This document shows positions 16,408-25,015 of a stretch of DNA of 64,000 nt, piece after piece. The stretch's first letter is position 1; each line of letters opens with the position of its first letter. Source of the stretch: Rhizobium redzepovicii (lineage in GTDB: Bacteria; Pseudomonadota; Alphaproteobacteria; Rhizobiales; Rhizobiaceae). The translations under genes were made by a program, and so were the position numbers. The notes beneath the pieces were generated by a model. It did not search any database. It saw nothing but the letters and a program-made list of their open reading frames with translations, and was not told where the DNA came from. The stretch is taken from NCBI RefSeq assembly GCF_019793435.1, contig NZ_JAILYH010000012.1, positions 124,001-188,000 on the forward strand. Direction: 5' to 3'.

Positions 16408-16788
16408 ATGAAGACGCTCAGACTGACCCCTTTCACCACGGTGCTCAGTGCCTTTCTCGCCCTCGCGTCGATCGCGTCGATCGCGCCGGCGCAGGCGGCA
16501 CCTGTCCAGGCAGTTCGGCCGCCCGATCTCCAAGCCGAAAAAATGGTGCAATATAAACCACATGCCGGGTCCTGGCATGGATATCAGGGCTTTCACACCG
16601 AGCGCGCCGGCACCCGCCGCCATTCCGACGGTTACTGGTATCCGCTTGCCGCCTTCGGCGTCGAAGCCGGCACCACGGGCTCCATCGTTCGCCAGCCGGT
16701 GAACAGACCGGCAGCCCCGGAAATGTGCAACCCTACGTTTTCCGGATCGATCGGTCCCGGCAGCATGCCTTGTGATAACGGCTATTGA
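16408..16788 (+). CDS. Small exported hypothetical protein
   Basis: The 126-aa protein has a clear Sec signal peptide (TTVLSAFLALASIASIAPAQA, cleavage near AQA-APV). The mature part contains SWHGYQGFHTER and HSDGYWYPLAAFG. This aromatic His/Gly/Tyr pattern is seen in small exported proteins of Rhizobiales, some related to BA14K-like proteins. Two cysteines near the C-terminus (MCNPTF, MPCDNG) could form a disulfide. The ATG follows a strong AAGGAGGG site. A rho-independent terminator follows at 16801. Confidence 0.7.
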   Translation: MKTLRLTPFTTVLSAFLALASIASIAPAQAAPVQAVRPPDLQAEKMVQYKPHAGSWHGYQGFHTERAGTRRHSDGYWYPLAAFGVEAGTTGSIVRQPVNRPAAPEMCNPTFSGSIGPGSMPCDNGY

Positions 16789-16800
16789 GCCGGCAAATGA

Positions 16801-16827
16801 AAGAGGCGGCCCTGAGCCGCCTCTTTC
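16801..16827 (+). terminator. Rho-independent terminator
   Basis: A perfect 11-bp stem AAAGAGGCGGC with GCCGCCTCTTT around CCTGA lies 13 bp after the stop codon of the 126-aa exported protein. The T-rich arm supplies the tail. Confidence 0.85.
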
Positions 16828-16942
16828 TCGATCATGGGGCCGCTCACATATCCGTGACCTCCATTTTGGCGCCGTAGTATGTGACAGATCGCCTTCCTAA
16901 CTCCGGGGCGCAAATTCCCTGAATCCTCCCAAGGAGACGATT

Positions 16943-17239
16943 ATGACCACGACCTTCAAGAGCGGCCTGACCGCCGCCGCTTTCAGTGCAATCCTCGGCC
17001 TCTCTGCCTTTTCGGCCACGGCAGCTCCCCTCCAGTCGAGCGCGACGGAGCAAGGTGCGACAGCGCGCCCGGTTGCTCAGGAAACCAAGGTTGAACATGA
17101 CAGGCGCACGACCGGTTCGATCGGCGAGCGCGCGGAAAGCATGGGTTCGACACACTATATGATGAACCCGAAGAAGCCCCTCAACATGGATTGCAAACTC
17201 GGCTTCAACCCCACGAGCAGCTCCAGCTGCAACTATTGA
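16943..17239 (+). CDS. Small exported hypothetical protein
   Basis: The 98-aa protein has a signal peptide (GLTAAAFSAILGLSAFSATAA, cleavage near TAA-APL). The mature region is Ser/Thr-rich with two cysteines in DCKLGFNPTSSSSCNY at the very end. The motif RRTTGSIGE echoes GTTGSIVRQ in the preceding exported protein, so the two may be distant relatives. The ATG follows AAGGAGACG. A terminator follows at 17291. Function unknown. Confidence 0.7.
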   Translation: MTTTFKSGLTAAAFSAILGLSAFSATAAPLQSSATEQGATARPVAQETKVEHDRRTTGSIGERAESMGSTHYMMNPKKPLNMDCKLGFNPTSSSSCNY

Positions 17240-17290
17240 CGAGCGCCCCGCCGTTCGCGGCCAAGTTGGCAGACTTTGTCGGCAATATGG

Positions 17291-17315
17291 AGGCGGCCTT
17301 TTTGGGCCGCCTTTT
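17291..17315 (+). terminator. Rho-independent terminator
   Basis: An 8-bp stem AGGCGGCC with GGCCGCCT around TTTTTG is followed by TTT. It lies about 50 bp after the stop of the 98-aa exported protein. Confidence 0.8.
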
Positions 17316-17522
17316 GCTGTAGGGACCGGTACAACCGTCTTCCACAAATCTTGCATCAACTGCAAAAATGCAATAAGTGAAAAATCAACAGAGATTTCGA
17401 CAGAAAAAACCGCGCAAATCGCCTGTTCGCACAGGTGTTTGATGCGTCTGCCTTGGAATTGCCATGCTCGCCGCGATGGTCGCATTTCATAATCAATCGA
17501 ATTTCAGACAGGTGGGATAGTC

Positions 17523-18194
17523 ATGACCGCAAAGGCTGCATGCTCCGATTTCCTGCATTTTTTTCGCTCCTGGATCAGCAACCCGCTTCGTGTCGCCGCC
17601 ATCGCGCCGTCGGGCGATTCGCTTGCCAGGATCATGACCAGTGAAATTGCCGCGCTCGACGGGCCGATCATCGAGCTTGGCCCCGGAACCGGCGTCTTCA
17701 CCCGGGCGCTGTTGACGCGCGGCGTCAGCGAGGCGGATCTGACCCTGATCGAGTACGGCCCGGAATTCATCGCCGCGCTGCAGGCGCGTTTCCCTATGGC
17801 GCGTGTGTTGCAGATGGATGCGGCCCAGCTCGCCCATGCCGATATTTTCGAGGGCGAACCGGTCGGCGCCGTTGTCAGCGGCCTGCCGCTCTTATCGATG
17901 TCGCCGCGCAAGATCGCCTCGATCCTGGCCGGAGCCTTCGCCTATATGCGGCCGGGCGGGGCCGTCTATCAATTTACCTATGGGCCGCGCTGCCCGGTGC
18001 CGCGGCCGATCCTCGACCGTCTCGGCCTGAAGGCGGTGCGCATCGGCGGCACGGTGCGCAACCTGCCGCCGGCCTCCGTCTACAGGATTTCCCGCCGCAA
18101 ACCGCTTGAGCTGTCGCGCGAGCGCTTCAGCTATCGTGAGAGCGAAGCCGAACTCGACGATATTGCCGCTTTTTCCAACGAAACCGGCGGCTGA
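17523..18194 (+). CDS. Phospholipid N-methyltransferase-like protein
   Basis: The 223-aa class I methyltransferase has motif I ELGPGTGVFTRALL (about residues 51-64) and SGLPLLSMSP, which matches the catalytic region of rhizobial PmtA-type phosphatidylethanolamine methyltransferases. The N-terminus is amphipathic (DFLHFFRSWISNPLRVAAIAPSG), as in membrane-attached PmtA enzymes. If orthologous it would help make phosphatidylcholine from SAM at the inner membrane. More than one paralogue is common in this group, so the exact substrate is not certain. A TetR gene follows 19 bp downstream. Confidence 0.75.
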   Translation: MTAKAACSDFLHFFRSWISNPLRVAAIAPSGDSLARIMTSEIAALDGPIIELGPGTGVFTRALLTRGVSEADLTLIEYGPEFIAALQARFPMARVLQMDAAQLAHADIFEGEPVGAVVSGLPLLSMSPRKIASILAGAFAYMRPGGAVYQFTYGPRCPVPRPILDRLGLKAVRIGGTVRNLPPASVYRISRRKPLELSRERFSYRESEAELDDIAAFSNETGG

Positions 18195-18213
18195 GTGATG
18201 ATGCCGGGCTGAC

Positions 18214-18849
18214 ATGGCTGACAGCAAACGGACGGCGACCGGGGAAGGCAGGCGGGAACGCAAGCGGCGGCAGACGCGCGAGCGCATCGAGCAGGCGGCG
18301 ATGACACTCTTTCTCCAGCGCGGCTTCGAGGCCACGACCGTCGAGGACATCACCGAAGCGGCCGACGTCTCCAAGCGCAGCTTCTTCGACTATTTCCCCT
18401 CCAAGGAAGAGGTGGTGTTTGCCTGGCAGGACAGTTTCGCCGATCGGCTGATGGCTGCGATCGCCGCAAGGCCGGCAGAAGAGCCCTTGGTGGCCGTGGT
18501 CGAGGCGGCGATCATCGCCACCGTCATCGCCGCTGTCGACGAGCGCGGCCTGGCGCTCGCTGAACTCATTCATCGCACGCCGGCGCTGAACGCCCGCGAC
18601 CAGCTGAAATATGCCAGGCTGGAGCAGAAGCTCGCCGAGGCGCTGCTTCTGCGCAAGGGAAATGATCCGCAAGAGCGGTCGCGCATGCGCATTCTCGCGG
18701 CGGTCGTCATCGGCGCGCTGCGCGTCGGGGCCGAACTTTGGCAGCAGCGCCCGCCGGGTGCCGCGCCGCAGGATTTTGCCGAGGAAATCTTCGCCGAGCT
18801 CTGGAGGATCCTGGCTGAATTCGGCGACGAGGCGAAGACCAGGCTTTGA
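18214..18849 (+). CDS. TetR/AcrR-family transcriptional regulator
   Basis: The 211-aa repressor-type protein has its HTH at about residues 22-66 (RERIEQAAMTLFLQRGFEATTVEDITEAADVSKRSFFDYFPSKEE), the standard TetR signature, and an all-helical effector domain. The basic N-terminal arm is unusually long and Arg-rich. It follows the methyltransferase gene by 19 bp and is likely co-transcribed with it. Ligand unknown. Confidence 0.88.
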   Translation: MADSKRTATGEGRRERKRRQTRERIEQAAMTLFLQRGFEATTVEDITEAADVSKRSFFDYFPSKEEVVFAWQDSFADRLMAAIAARPAEEPLVAVVEAAIIATVIAAVDERGLALAELIHRTPALNARDQLKYARLEQKLAEALLLRKGNDPQERSRMRILAAVVIGALRVGAELWQQRPPGAAPQDFAEEIFAELWRILAEFGDEAKTRL

Positions 18850-19064
18850 TGTCGGTCGCTCAATCCGCGCACCCTGCGGCATTTTCGGTTCCGTCCCTGT
18901 CCGTGCCCGCGGCTCCCTCCTATATGTGCAAGCGTCATAAAGGCCATAGTCTCGATATCACCGTGATCGGCGGATCATCACCGCGCGCCGATGACCGGTG
19001 AACCCGGCGGCACCGCGCTGCGCCACCCACTTTAACGATTTCATTGACCAGGAGAGGAAAGATC

Positions 19065-19946
19065 ATGTCCAGTCATAATGCAGCCAAGTCAGGCACCTTC
19101 AAGATCGGCGGCGAGATCGCCGTCAACCGTCTCGGTTTCGGCGCCATGCGGGTCACCGGCAAGGGCATCTGGGGCGAGCCCGACGATCATGCCGAATCCA
19201 TCCGCACGCTGAGGCGCCTGCCGGAACTCGGCGTCAACTTCATCGATACCGCCGATTCCTACGGTCCCGATATTTCCGAATGGCTGATCAAGGAGGCGCT
19301 GCATCCCTATGGCGGCAAATCCATCGTCGCCACCAAGGGCGGCCTCACCCGTCATGGCCCCGACATCTGGCTGCCGGTCGGTCGCCCGGAATATCTGATC
19401 CAGCAGGCGCATAAGAGCCTGCGCAATCTGGGGCTCGAGCAGATCGACCTCTGGCAGCTGCACCGCATCGATCCGAAGGTGCCGGCCAAGGAGCAATTCG
19501 ATGCGATCAAATCGCTGCTCGATGCCGGTCTTATCCGCCATGCCGGCTTGAGCGAAGTCTCCGTCGCCGACATCGAGGCGGCCTCGAAGCACTTCAAGGT
19601 CGCCACCGTCCAGAACCGCTACAATCTCGTCGACCGCACCAGCGAAGACGTGCTCGATTACTGCGCCAAGCACAATATCGGCTTCATCCCCTGGTTCCCG
19701 TTGGCCGCCGGCGATCTCGCCAAGCCCGGCTCGCTGCTCGACACGATCGCCAAGAAACACAATGCCGCGCCAAGCCAAATTGCGCTCGCCTGGGTTCTGA
19801 AGCGCAGCCCGGTGATGCTGCCGATCCCCGGCACCTCCAAGGTCAAGCATCTAGAAGAAAACGTCGCGGCTGTGGATATCACGCTGTCGGACGAGGAATT
19901 CTCCGCACTCGATGCCGAGGGCCGGAAGGTCTTTAAGGCGGCTTGA
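19065..19946 (+). CDS. Aldo/keto reductase
   Basis: The 293-aa TIM-barrel oxidoreductase starts at ATG after CCAGGAGAGG. Catalytic residues of the AKR family are visible: DTADSYG (Asp, Tyr), the lysine in ATKGG and the histidine in WQLHRID. The NADPH-binding end reads PIPGTSKVKHLEENVAA. It resembles YdbC-type reductases of general aldehyde or pyridoxal-type substrates. It is a single gene with no operon partner, followed by a repeat and sRNA region. Confidence 0.9.
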   Translation: MSSHNAAKSGTFKIGGEIAVNRLGFGAMRVTGKGIWGEPDDHAESIRTLRRLPELGVNFIDTADSYGPDISEWLIKEALHPYGGKSIVATKGGLTRHGPDIWLPVGRPEYLIQQAHKSLRNLGLEQIDLWQLHRIDPKVPAKEQFDAIKSLLDAGLIRHAGLSEVSVADIEAASKHFKVATVQNRYNLVDRTSEDVLDYCAKHNIGFIPWFPLAAGDLAKPGSLLDTIAKKHNAAPSQIALAWVLKRSPVMLPIPGTSKVKHLEENVAAVDITLSDEEFSALDAEGRKVFKAA

Positions 19947-19972
19947 GGAGCTGACCGGCGGAGCCAATCCAA

Positions 19973-20107
19973 AACCCCTCCCCACAAGGGGAAGGGGCCA
20001 ACTTGCTGCACCGCTTCAAGTAACCGTCGATCGCACCAATCCGTCGAACGGTAACAACAGACAAAGACCTTCACCGTCTTTAGCCCCTCCCCCTTGTGGG
20101 AGGGGTT
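19973..20107. repeat. RIME-like inverted repeat
   Basis: Arms of about 25 bp (19973-19998 and 20083-20107) with sequence AACCCCTCCC...AAGGGG are imperfect inverted copies around an 84-bp centre. Such C-rich arms beside gene ends are typical of rhizobial intergenic mosaic elements. It contains no gene. Confidence 0.6.
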
Positions 20108-20243
20108 GGGGAGGGGAAAGGGCGGGAGGATGAGCGGCAGGCGGCGACCTCTGAGTTGCAGCAAGATTTTTCGGCACAATTTTGACCACCTGGTCAAACA
20201 TGCCGCAAAATGAGGCGCCTCCCTGCTGTTTCCTAGGCAAGCC

Positions 20244-20269
20244 TTGCACTGAGTGCAATGCTGCATTGC
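20244..20269. promoter_or_regulatory. Overlapping palindromes upstream of the sRNA
   Basis: TTGCACTGAGTGCAA (20244-20258) is a perfect palindrome with an odd centre. GCAATGCTGCATTGC (20255-20269) is a second, overlapping one. They sit about 40-65 bp before the predicted sRNA start, where an activator or repressor would bind. A LysR-type protein is one candidate, since the related NfeR1 RNA of Sinorhizobium meliloti has been linked to LsrB. Confidence 0.5.
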
Positions 20270-20310
20270 GGTATTTTCGCTATTCCCGATCAAGTGAATG
20301 GGGTATCACT

Positions 20311-20437
20311 ATCTTCGTAAGCAGCGCACTCCTCCTCCCAGCGCTCTTACATCGGACTGACAACACTCCTCCTCCCAGTTGTCAGTCAGGATCAAGAGCC
20401 TGGCACACCTCCTCCCGCGCCAGGCTCTTTTCGTTTT
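20311..20437 (+). ncRNA. Small RNA with three anti-Shine-Dalgarno hairpin loops (alpha-r14 / cuckoo, NfeR1-like)
   Basis: Three successive hairpins each present an unpaired CTCCTCCC-type loop. Hairpin 1 spans 20318-20349 with loop ACTCCTCCTCCCA. Hairpin 2 has a perfect 10-bp stem GACTGACAAC / GTTGTCAGTC (20355-20387) and the same loop. Hairpin 3 has a perfect 11-bp stem AAGAGCCTGGC / GCCAGGCTCTT (20394-20429) with loop ACACCTCCTCCCGC and is followed by TTCGTTTT as a terminator. This is the hallmark of the alpha-r14 (Smr14C2/NfeR1) or cuckoo family of trans-acting sRNAs, which mask ribosome sites of many mRNAs, notably of transporters. The exact 5' end is inferred. Confidence 0.85.
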
Positions 20438-20539
20438 CCCAATCAAGCTCTTCCTTCTAGGCAATTTGACTCTGCGGCTGTCGTCGGCCTATTTGAACGG
20501 GCGCCGCCTGTCGGTGCGCGAACCGGTTGGAGTTTGGTC

Positions 20540-21817
20540 ATGATCGGCAGATGGCGCGGCCCGCGGGCGGCTCTGACAGGTCTTCTGCTGGCGGCGTTCG
20601 CGCTCGCCGGCTGCGGCGGCAGGCCGGTCGGCGTCATGCAGGCGGCGGGCAGCGTTCCCTCGGGCACGTCGAAGGTGGACCTTCTCGTCGCGACAACGCG
20701 CGCTGCCGACGACAATCCGGCCGTGCTTTTCTCAGGCGAACGCGGCACCGGACTTACCGTCAATGCCGTCGATGTTTCGATCCCGCCGGAGGCCAATCGC
20801 AAGGTCGGCCAGGTGCAATGGCCAACGCGGCTGCCGGCCGATCCCTTACGCGATTTCGTCACCGTGTCGGTCGATCCGCTCGAAGGCGAGCGGGCGGGCG
20901 AGACCTGGCTGAAGGGCCATATGCCTAAGAGCCGCCGGGTGCTGGTCTTCGTGCACGGCTTCAACAATCGGTATGAGGATGCCGTCTACCGCTTCGCCCA
21001 GATCGTCCATGATTCGCATGCCGACGTCGCTCCCGTCGTCTTCACCTGGCCCTCACGCGCAAGCATCTTCGATTACAATTACGACAAGGAAAGCACCAAC
21101 TATTCCCGCGACGCGCTGGAGGAATTGCTGACCCGCACTGCCGCCAATCCCGCCGTCAGCGACGTCACCATCATGGCCCATTCCATGGGCACGTGGCTGA
21201 CCGTCGAAGCGCTCAGGCAGATGGCGATCCGCAATGGTCATGTCGCGTCCAAGATCAACAACGTCATCCTCGCCTCGCCGGATCTCGATGTCGACGTCTT
21301 CGGCCGCCAGTTCGCAAGCCTCGGCAAGGACCGGCCGCATTTCACCATCTTCGTCTCCAGGGATGACCGGGCTCTGGCGTTGTCGCGGCGCATTTCCGGC
21401 AATGTCGATCGCCTCGGCCAGATCGATCCTTCGGTCGAGCCCTACCGCAGCAAGCTGGAGGCGGCCGGCATCACCGTGCTCGATCTCACCAAGCTCAAGG
21501 GCGGCGACCGGCTGAACCACGGCAAATTCGCTGAGAGCCCCGAAGTGGTGAAGCTGATTGGCGACCGGCTGATTGCCGGCCAGACGATCACCGATTCCAA
21601 TGTCGGCCTCGGCGAAGCCGTCGGCGCAGTGGCGATGGGCGCTGCCCAGACGGCCGGAAGTGCCGTCAGCGTCGCCGTCAGCACGCCGATCGCCATCTTC
21701 GATCCGCGCACCCGCCGCAACTACGACGCCCAGTTGAAGCGCCTCGGCCGGTCGGTCGACAATACCGTCGGCTCAGTCGGCGACAGCGTCGGCGCCGGCC
21801 TGCCGGAAAGCCAGTAA
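20540..21817 (+). CDS. Alpha/beta hydrolase lipoprotein (DUF900 type)
   Basis: The 425-aa protein has a lipoprotein signal with lipobox LAGC near residue 27. The hydrolase core contains RVLVFVHGFNNRYEDAVYR, the nucleophile elbow MAHSMGTW (Ser), an acidic region FVSRDDRALALS and a candidate His in GDRLNHG, which is the DUF900 arrangement. It is likely an envelope esterase or lipase-like enzyme of unknown substrate. The C-terminal 90 residues are Gly/Ala/Ser-rich with little structure. I chose the ATG at 20540, with GGAG 10 nt upstream. Confidence 0.85.
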   Translation: MIGRWRGPRAALTGLLLAAFALAGCGGRPVGVMQAAGSVPSGTSKVDLLVATTRAADDNPAVLFSGERGTGLTVNAVDVSIPPEANRKVGQVQWPTRLPADPLRDFVTVSVDPLEGERAGETWLKGHMPKSRRVLVFVHGFNNRYEDAVYRFAQIVHDSHADVAPVVFTWPSRASIFDYNYDKESTNYSRDALEELLTRTAANPAVSDVTIMAHSMGTWLTVEALRQMAIRNGHVASKINNVILASPDLDVDVFGRQFASLGKDRPHFTIFVSRDDRALALSRRISGNVDRLGQIDPSVEPYRSKLEAAGITVLDLTKLKGGDRLNHGKFAESPEVVKLIGDRLIAGQTITDSNVGLGEAVGAVAMGAAQTAGSAVSVAVSTPIAIFDPRTRRNYDAQLKRLGRSVDNTVGSVGDSVGAGLPESQ

Positions 21818-21899
21818 AAAATCCATAGGCATCACTACCGATCTGATATATCAGAGTGGCGAAGGGCAATTCTGTCTGCAGTATGGGTGGGTTGATGGC

Positions 21900-23150
21900 A
21901 TGGCTGAAGAGACGAAGAAGAGGGTTGTTGTCGTCGGCGCAGGCGTGATCGGCGCCTCGATCGCCTTCGAGCTGCAGCGGCGCGGCCTTGCGGTGACCTT
22001 GGTCGACAAGGGCGAGCCGGGCCGCGGCACCTCCTTTGGCAATATGGCGAGCATCGCGCTCGATTTCGTCGCCGGTTCCTGCCCCTCGACCTGGAAGAAA
22101 ATGCCTGGCTGGCTGCTCGATCCCGAAGGCCCGGTCTGGCTGCGGCCCTCATATGCGGCAAAGATGCTGCCCTGGTTCCTGCGTTTCCTCGCGGCCGGCC
22201 GCCCGTCGCGCCTCCGCGCGATCGAGGATGCCGGCATGAGCCTCTCACAGCGCGCCCTCGGCGATTTCAGGCAGATGCTCGAGGCGATCGGCGCGCCCGA
22301 GCTGATGACCGAGGAGGGGTGTCTGGCGATCTACGAGACCGAGGCGGAATTTGCCGCCGACCGCGGCCATCTCGCCATGATGCAGCGCTACGGCCTCGAA
22401 TTCGAAGTGTTGAGCAACGGCGCCATTCAATCTTATGAGCCGGCTCTTTCCCCATCGATCGCCAAGGCCGTGCTGCTGCCCGACAACAAGTCGATCCGCG
22501 ATCCCTATCAGCTGGTGGTCAAACTTGCCGAGGCGGCCAAGGCCGCGGGCGCGGCCTTCGTCTCCGGTATGGTCCGGAATATCGAGCGCAAGGGCGATGG
22601 CACCGCCGTCGTGCTGCTTGAAGACAGCAGCCGCATCGAGGCGGATTCCGTCGTGCTGGCCGCCGGCGTCCACACCCGCTTCCTCGCCGAAAAGCTCGGC
22701 GAGCCGATCCCGCTTGAAACCGAGCGCGGTTATCACACGCAGATCATGAAACCCGGCATCTCCATGCGCTATTCGATGATCTGGCCGGCGCGCGCCTTCA
22801 TGGTGACGCCGACGGCGGGCGGCATCCGCGTCGGCGGCAATGTCGAACTTGCCGGCCTCGATGCGGCTCCGGATTTCCGCCGACCGCGGGTGCTGGTGCG
22901 CCATGCCCAGCGCGCGCTGCCGGGTCTCAAACTCGAGGAGGCGACGGACTGGATGGGCCATCGCCCGGCGCTGCCCGATACGATCCCGATCATTTCGCCG
23001 TCCTCGAAAATGCCGGGGGTTTTCTATGCGACAGGCCACGGCCATCTCGGCCTGACCTATGCGGCAACGACAGCGCGGCTGATCGGCGATATGGTGACCG
23101 GGCTCAAGCCACCTCTCGACATCACCCCGTTCCGCATGGACCGATATTAG
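21900..23150 (+). CDS. FAD-dependent D-amino acid dehydrogenase-type oxidoreductase
   Basis: The 416-aa DAO-family flavoprotein has the dinucleotide-binding start VVVVGAGVIGASIAFELQRRG (about residues 9-29) and the C-terminal FAD-contact segment GVFYATGHGHLGLTYA. The gene just downstream is a hydroxyproline-epimerase-type protein. In known pathways the epimerase makes cis-4-hydroxy-D-proline, which such a dehydrogenase oxidises. That pairing is the best clue to substrate, though the other genes of that pathway are not here. The spacing to the next gene is 53 bp, consistent with an operon. Confidence 0.85.
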   Translation: MAEETKKRVVVVGAGVIGASIAFELQRRGLAVTLVDKGEPGRGTSFGNMASIALDFVAGSCPSTWKKMPGWLLDPEGPVWLRPSYAAKMLPWFLRFLAAGRPSRLRAIEDAGMSLSQRALGDFRQMLEAIGAPELMTEEGCLAIYETEAEFAADRGHLAMMQRYGLEFEVLSNGAIQSYEPALSPSIAKAVLLPDNKSIRDPYQLVVKLAEAAKAAGAAFVSGMVRNIERKGDGTAVVLLEDSSRIEADSVVLAAGVHTRFLAEKLGEPIPLETERGYHTQIMKPGISMRYSMIWPARAFMVTPTAGGIRVGGNVELAGLDAAPDFRRPRVLVRHAQRALPGLKLEEATDWMGHRPALPDTIPIISPSSKMPGVFYATGHGHLGLTYAATTARLIGDMVTGLKPPLDITPFRMDRY

Positions 23151-23203
23151 GATTTACTGTCGATGGCGGCCTCGGCCGTCACATCCGAACTGGAGTTTAC
23201 GAC

Positions 23204-24241
23204 ATGAGATGGAAGCGCACGATCCAGCTGCTGGACGTTCATGCCGAAGGCGAGATCGGCCGCGTCGCGATCGGCGGCGTGCCGAAGATCCCCGGCGAGA
23301 CCATCGCCGCTCAACTGCATTGGCTGAACACCGATCCGAAGGGTGACGAGCTGCGCCGCTTCCTCTGCCTGGAGCCGCGCGGCGCCCCGATTGGCTCGGT
23401 CAACCTGCTGCTGCCGGCAAGGCATCCGCAGGCGGATGCCGCCTTCATCATCCTGCAACCGGATCAGGCGCATGCGAGCTCCGGCTCGAACTCGATCTGC
23501 GTCACGACGGCTTTGCTCGAATCCGGCATCGTCGAGATGCAGGAGCCGGAGACGATCGTGACGCTCGAAACCGCGGCCGGCCTCGTCAAGGCGGTAGCAA
23601 CCTGCCGCGACGGGCGCTGCGAGAAGGTCAAGCTCACCATGGTGCCTTCCTTCGTGCACGAACTCGACGTCGAGATCGACACGCCGCATTGGGGACGGAT
23701 CAAGGCCGATCTCTGCTATGGCGGCATCTTTTACGCCCTGGTCGATGTCGGCCAGATCGGTTTGACGATCGAGGAGGCCAATGCCGCCGGCCTCGTCCAG
23801 GCCGGCATGATCCTGAAAGAGCTGATCAACCGCGACATCACAGTCGTCCATCCCGAGATTCCGGCGATATCAGGCGTCGCCTATGTGATGTTCCGCGATA
23901 GCGAGGCCGACGGCACGGTGCGCACCTGCACCACCATGTGGCCGGGCCGGGCCGACCGCTCGCCCTGTGGCACCGGCAATTCCGCCAATCTTGCCGCGCT
24001 CCATGCCCGCGGCAAGGCGAAAGTCGGCGATGTCTTCACCTCGAAATCGATCATCGGCTCCGAGTTCGAGGTCGGGCTGCAGGCGGTGACCGAGGTGGCC
24101 GGCCGCCCGGCCGTCATCCCAACAATCACCGGCCGCGGCTTCACCTTCGGCCTCACCCAGGTGGCCCTCGACCCCTTCGACCCGCATCCCGCAGGCTTCG
24201 CGCTGACGGATGTCTGGGGGCCGTCGGCGGGAGAGATCTGA
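23204..24241 (+). CDS. Proline racemase-family protein, hydroxyproline 2-epimerase type (Ser/Cys)
   Basis: The 345-aa member of the proline racemase family carries the two active-site segments SSGSNSICV (Ser93) and DRSPCGTGNSA (Cys255). The first base is Ser where classic racemases have Cys. Ser/Cys members have been described as hydroxyproline 2-epimerases, while Cys/Thr members are trans-3-hydroxyproline dehydratases. This assignment comes from recalled family knowledge. The upstream FAD dehydrogenase supports a hydroxyproline route. The start ATG follows a weak GGAG. Confidence 0.8.
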   Translation: MRWKRTIQLLDVHAEGEIGRVAIGGVPKIPGETIAAQLHWLNTDPKGDELRRFLCLEPRGAPIGSVNLLLPARHPQADAAFIILQPDQAHASSGSNSICVTTALLESGIVEMQEPETIVTLETAAGLVKAVATCRDGRCEKVKLTMVPSFVHELDVEIDTPHWGRIKADLCYGGIFYALVDVGQIGLTIEEANAAGLVQAGMILKELINRDITVVHPEIPAISGVAYVMFRDSEADGTVRTCTTMWPGRADRSPCGTGNSANLAALHARGKAKVGDVFTSKSIIGSEFEVGLQAVTEVAGRPAVIPTITGRGFTFGLTQVALDPFDPHPAGFALTDVWGPSAGEI

Positions 24242-24279
24242 ACGCCCAAGGCCACGATGGGCCGGGGTGGATATGGGCA

Positions 24280-24660
24280 TCAACCAGATATGCTGCCGGC
24301 GAGGTTGGCGTTTGAGCGTTTGCGGCCGGGCAGCGGGGTCGCGTCAATTGCCCGCTCCGAGCACCTGCGCAGCAGCGAGGGATCGTCGATCACATGCGCC
24401 GGCACCGCGTAGTAGCGGCGAACCGTCACATCCCTGCCGGCAGCGCGGTAGCTGAACGGTTCCGAGCCATCTGCCTCGAACTCCGCGCGCATCGCGGCGT
24501 CGACGCGCAGATACAACGTGCCCTTCATGACGAATCCGAACTGCGCGCCGTTTCGGACGAGGGCGGATCCGCCGAAGAACCGCCTTACATCGATGGCGCC
24601 CGGTGGGGCGATCTGGCTCGCAAATTCGAGCGCCAACTGGCGTGTCGCCTCGCTAGTCAT
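24280..24660 (-). CDS. TfoX N-terminal domain protein
   Basis: The 126-aa protein starts at MTSEATRQLALEFASQ. The TfoX/Sxy N-terminal fold is visible as RRFFGGSALVRNGAQFGFVMKGTLYLRVDAAMRAEFEADG, a sequence pattern of DNA-transformation-competence-like proteins found widely without competence. It is the third gene of an overlapping minus-strand operon after TetR and NTF2-like genes, overlapping the latter by 8 bp. Actual role here is unknown. Confidence 0.8.
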   Translation of the reverse strand: MTSEATRQLALEFASQIAPPGAIDVRRFFGGSALVRNGAQFGFVMKGTLYLRVDAAMRAEFEADGSEPFSYRAAGRDVTVRRYYAVPAHVIDDPSLLRRCSERAIDATPLPGRKRSNANLAGSISG

Positions 24661-25015
24661 GGGGCTGCCCCGCCGAAGGATCAAAGAAGCCGGTGATCGC
24701 GCTGAGCCGGCCATCGGACATCGCCGCGAAGCTTGTCCCCGTCTGCAGGACGGTCTCGTCGTCGTGGCGCAGTTCCCAGCGTGCCAGCGAACGTTCATTG
24801 TGATGGAGGACGCTCAATATTATGAACCGGCCTGCCGGCATACTCTCCTTGAAGCCGGCCATGTAAGTCGAGAGACCGGCTCGCCCGGCGATCGCTCCAT
24901 TCGGATCGCAATAGGTCACATCGTCGGCGAGGCAAGCCGACATTTCCGACTCGCGCGCGTCAGCGTCCAACGACCAGATGGCCGCATATCGATCCCATAG
25001 CGCCTCAGGCGTCAT
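24653..25015 (-). CDS. NTF2-like (SnoaL-type) protein
   Basis: The 120-aa protein has the NTF2-like cone pattern: LWDRYAAIWSLDADAR, CLADDVTYCDPNGAIAGRAGLSTYMAGFKESMP and a strand set ending FDPSAG. Members include small isomerases and hydrolase-like binding proteins. It overlaps the preceding TetR stop by 4 bp (ATGA), so translational coupling is expected. Substrate unknown. Confidence 0.8.
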   Translation of the reverse strand: MTPEALWDRYAAIWSLDADARESEMSACLADDVTYCDPNGAIAGRAGLSTYMAGFKESMPAGRFIILSVLHHNERSLARWELRHDDETVLQTGTSFAAMSDGRLSAITGFFDPSAGQPHD

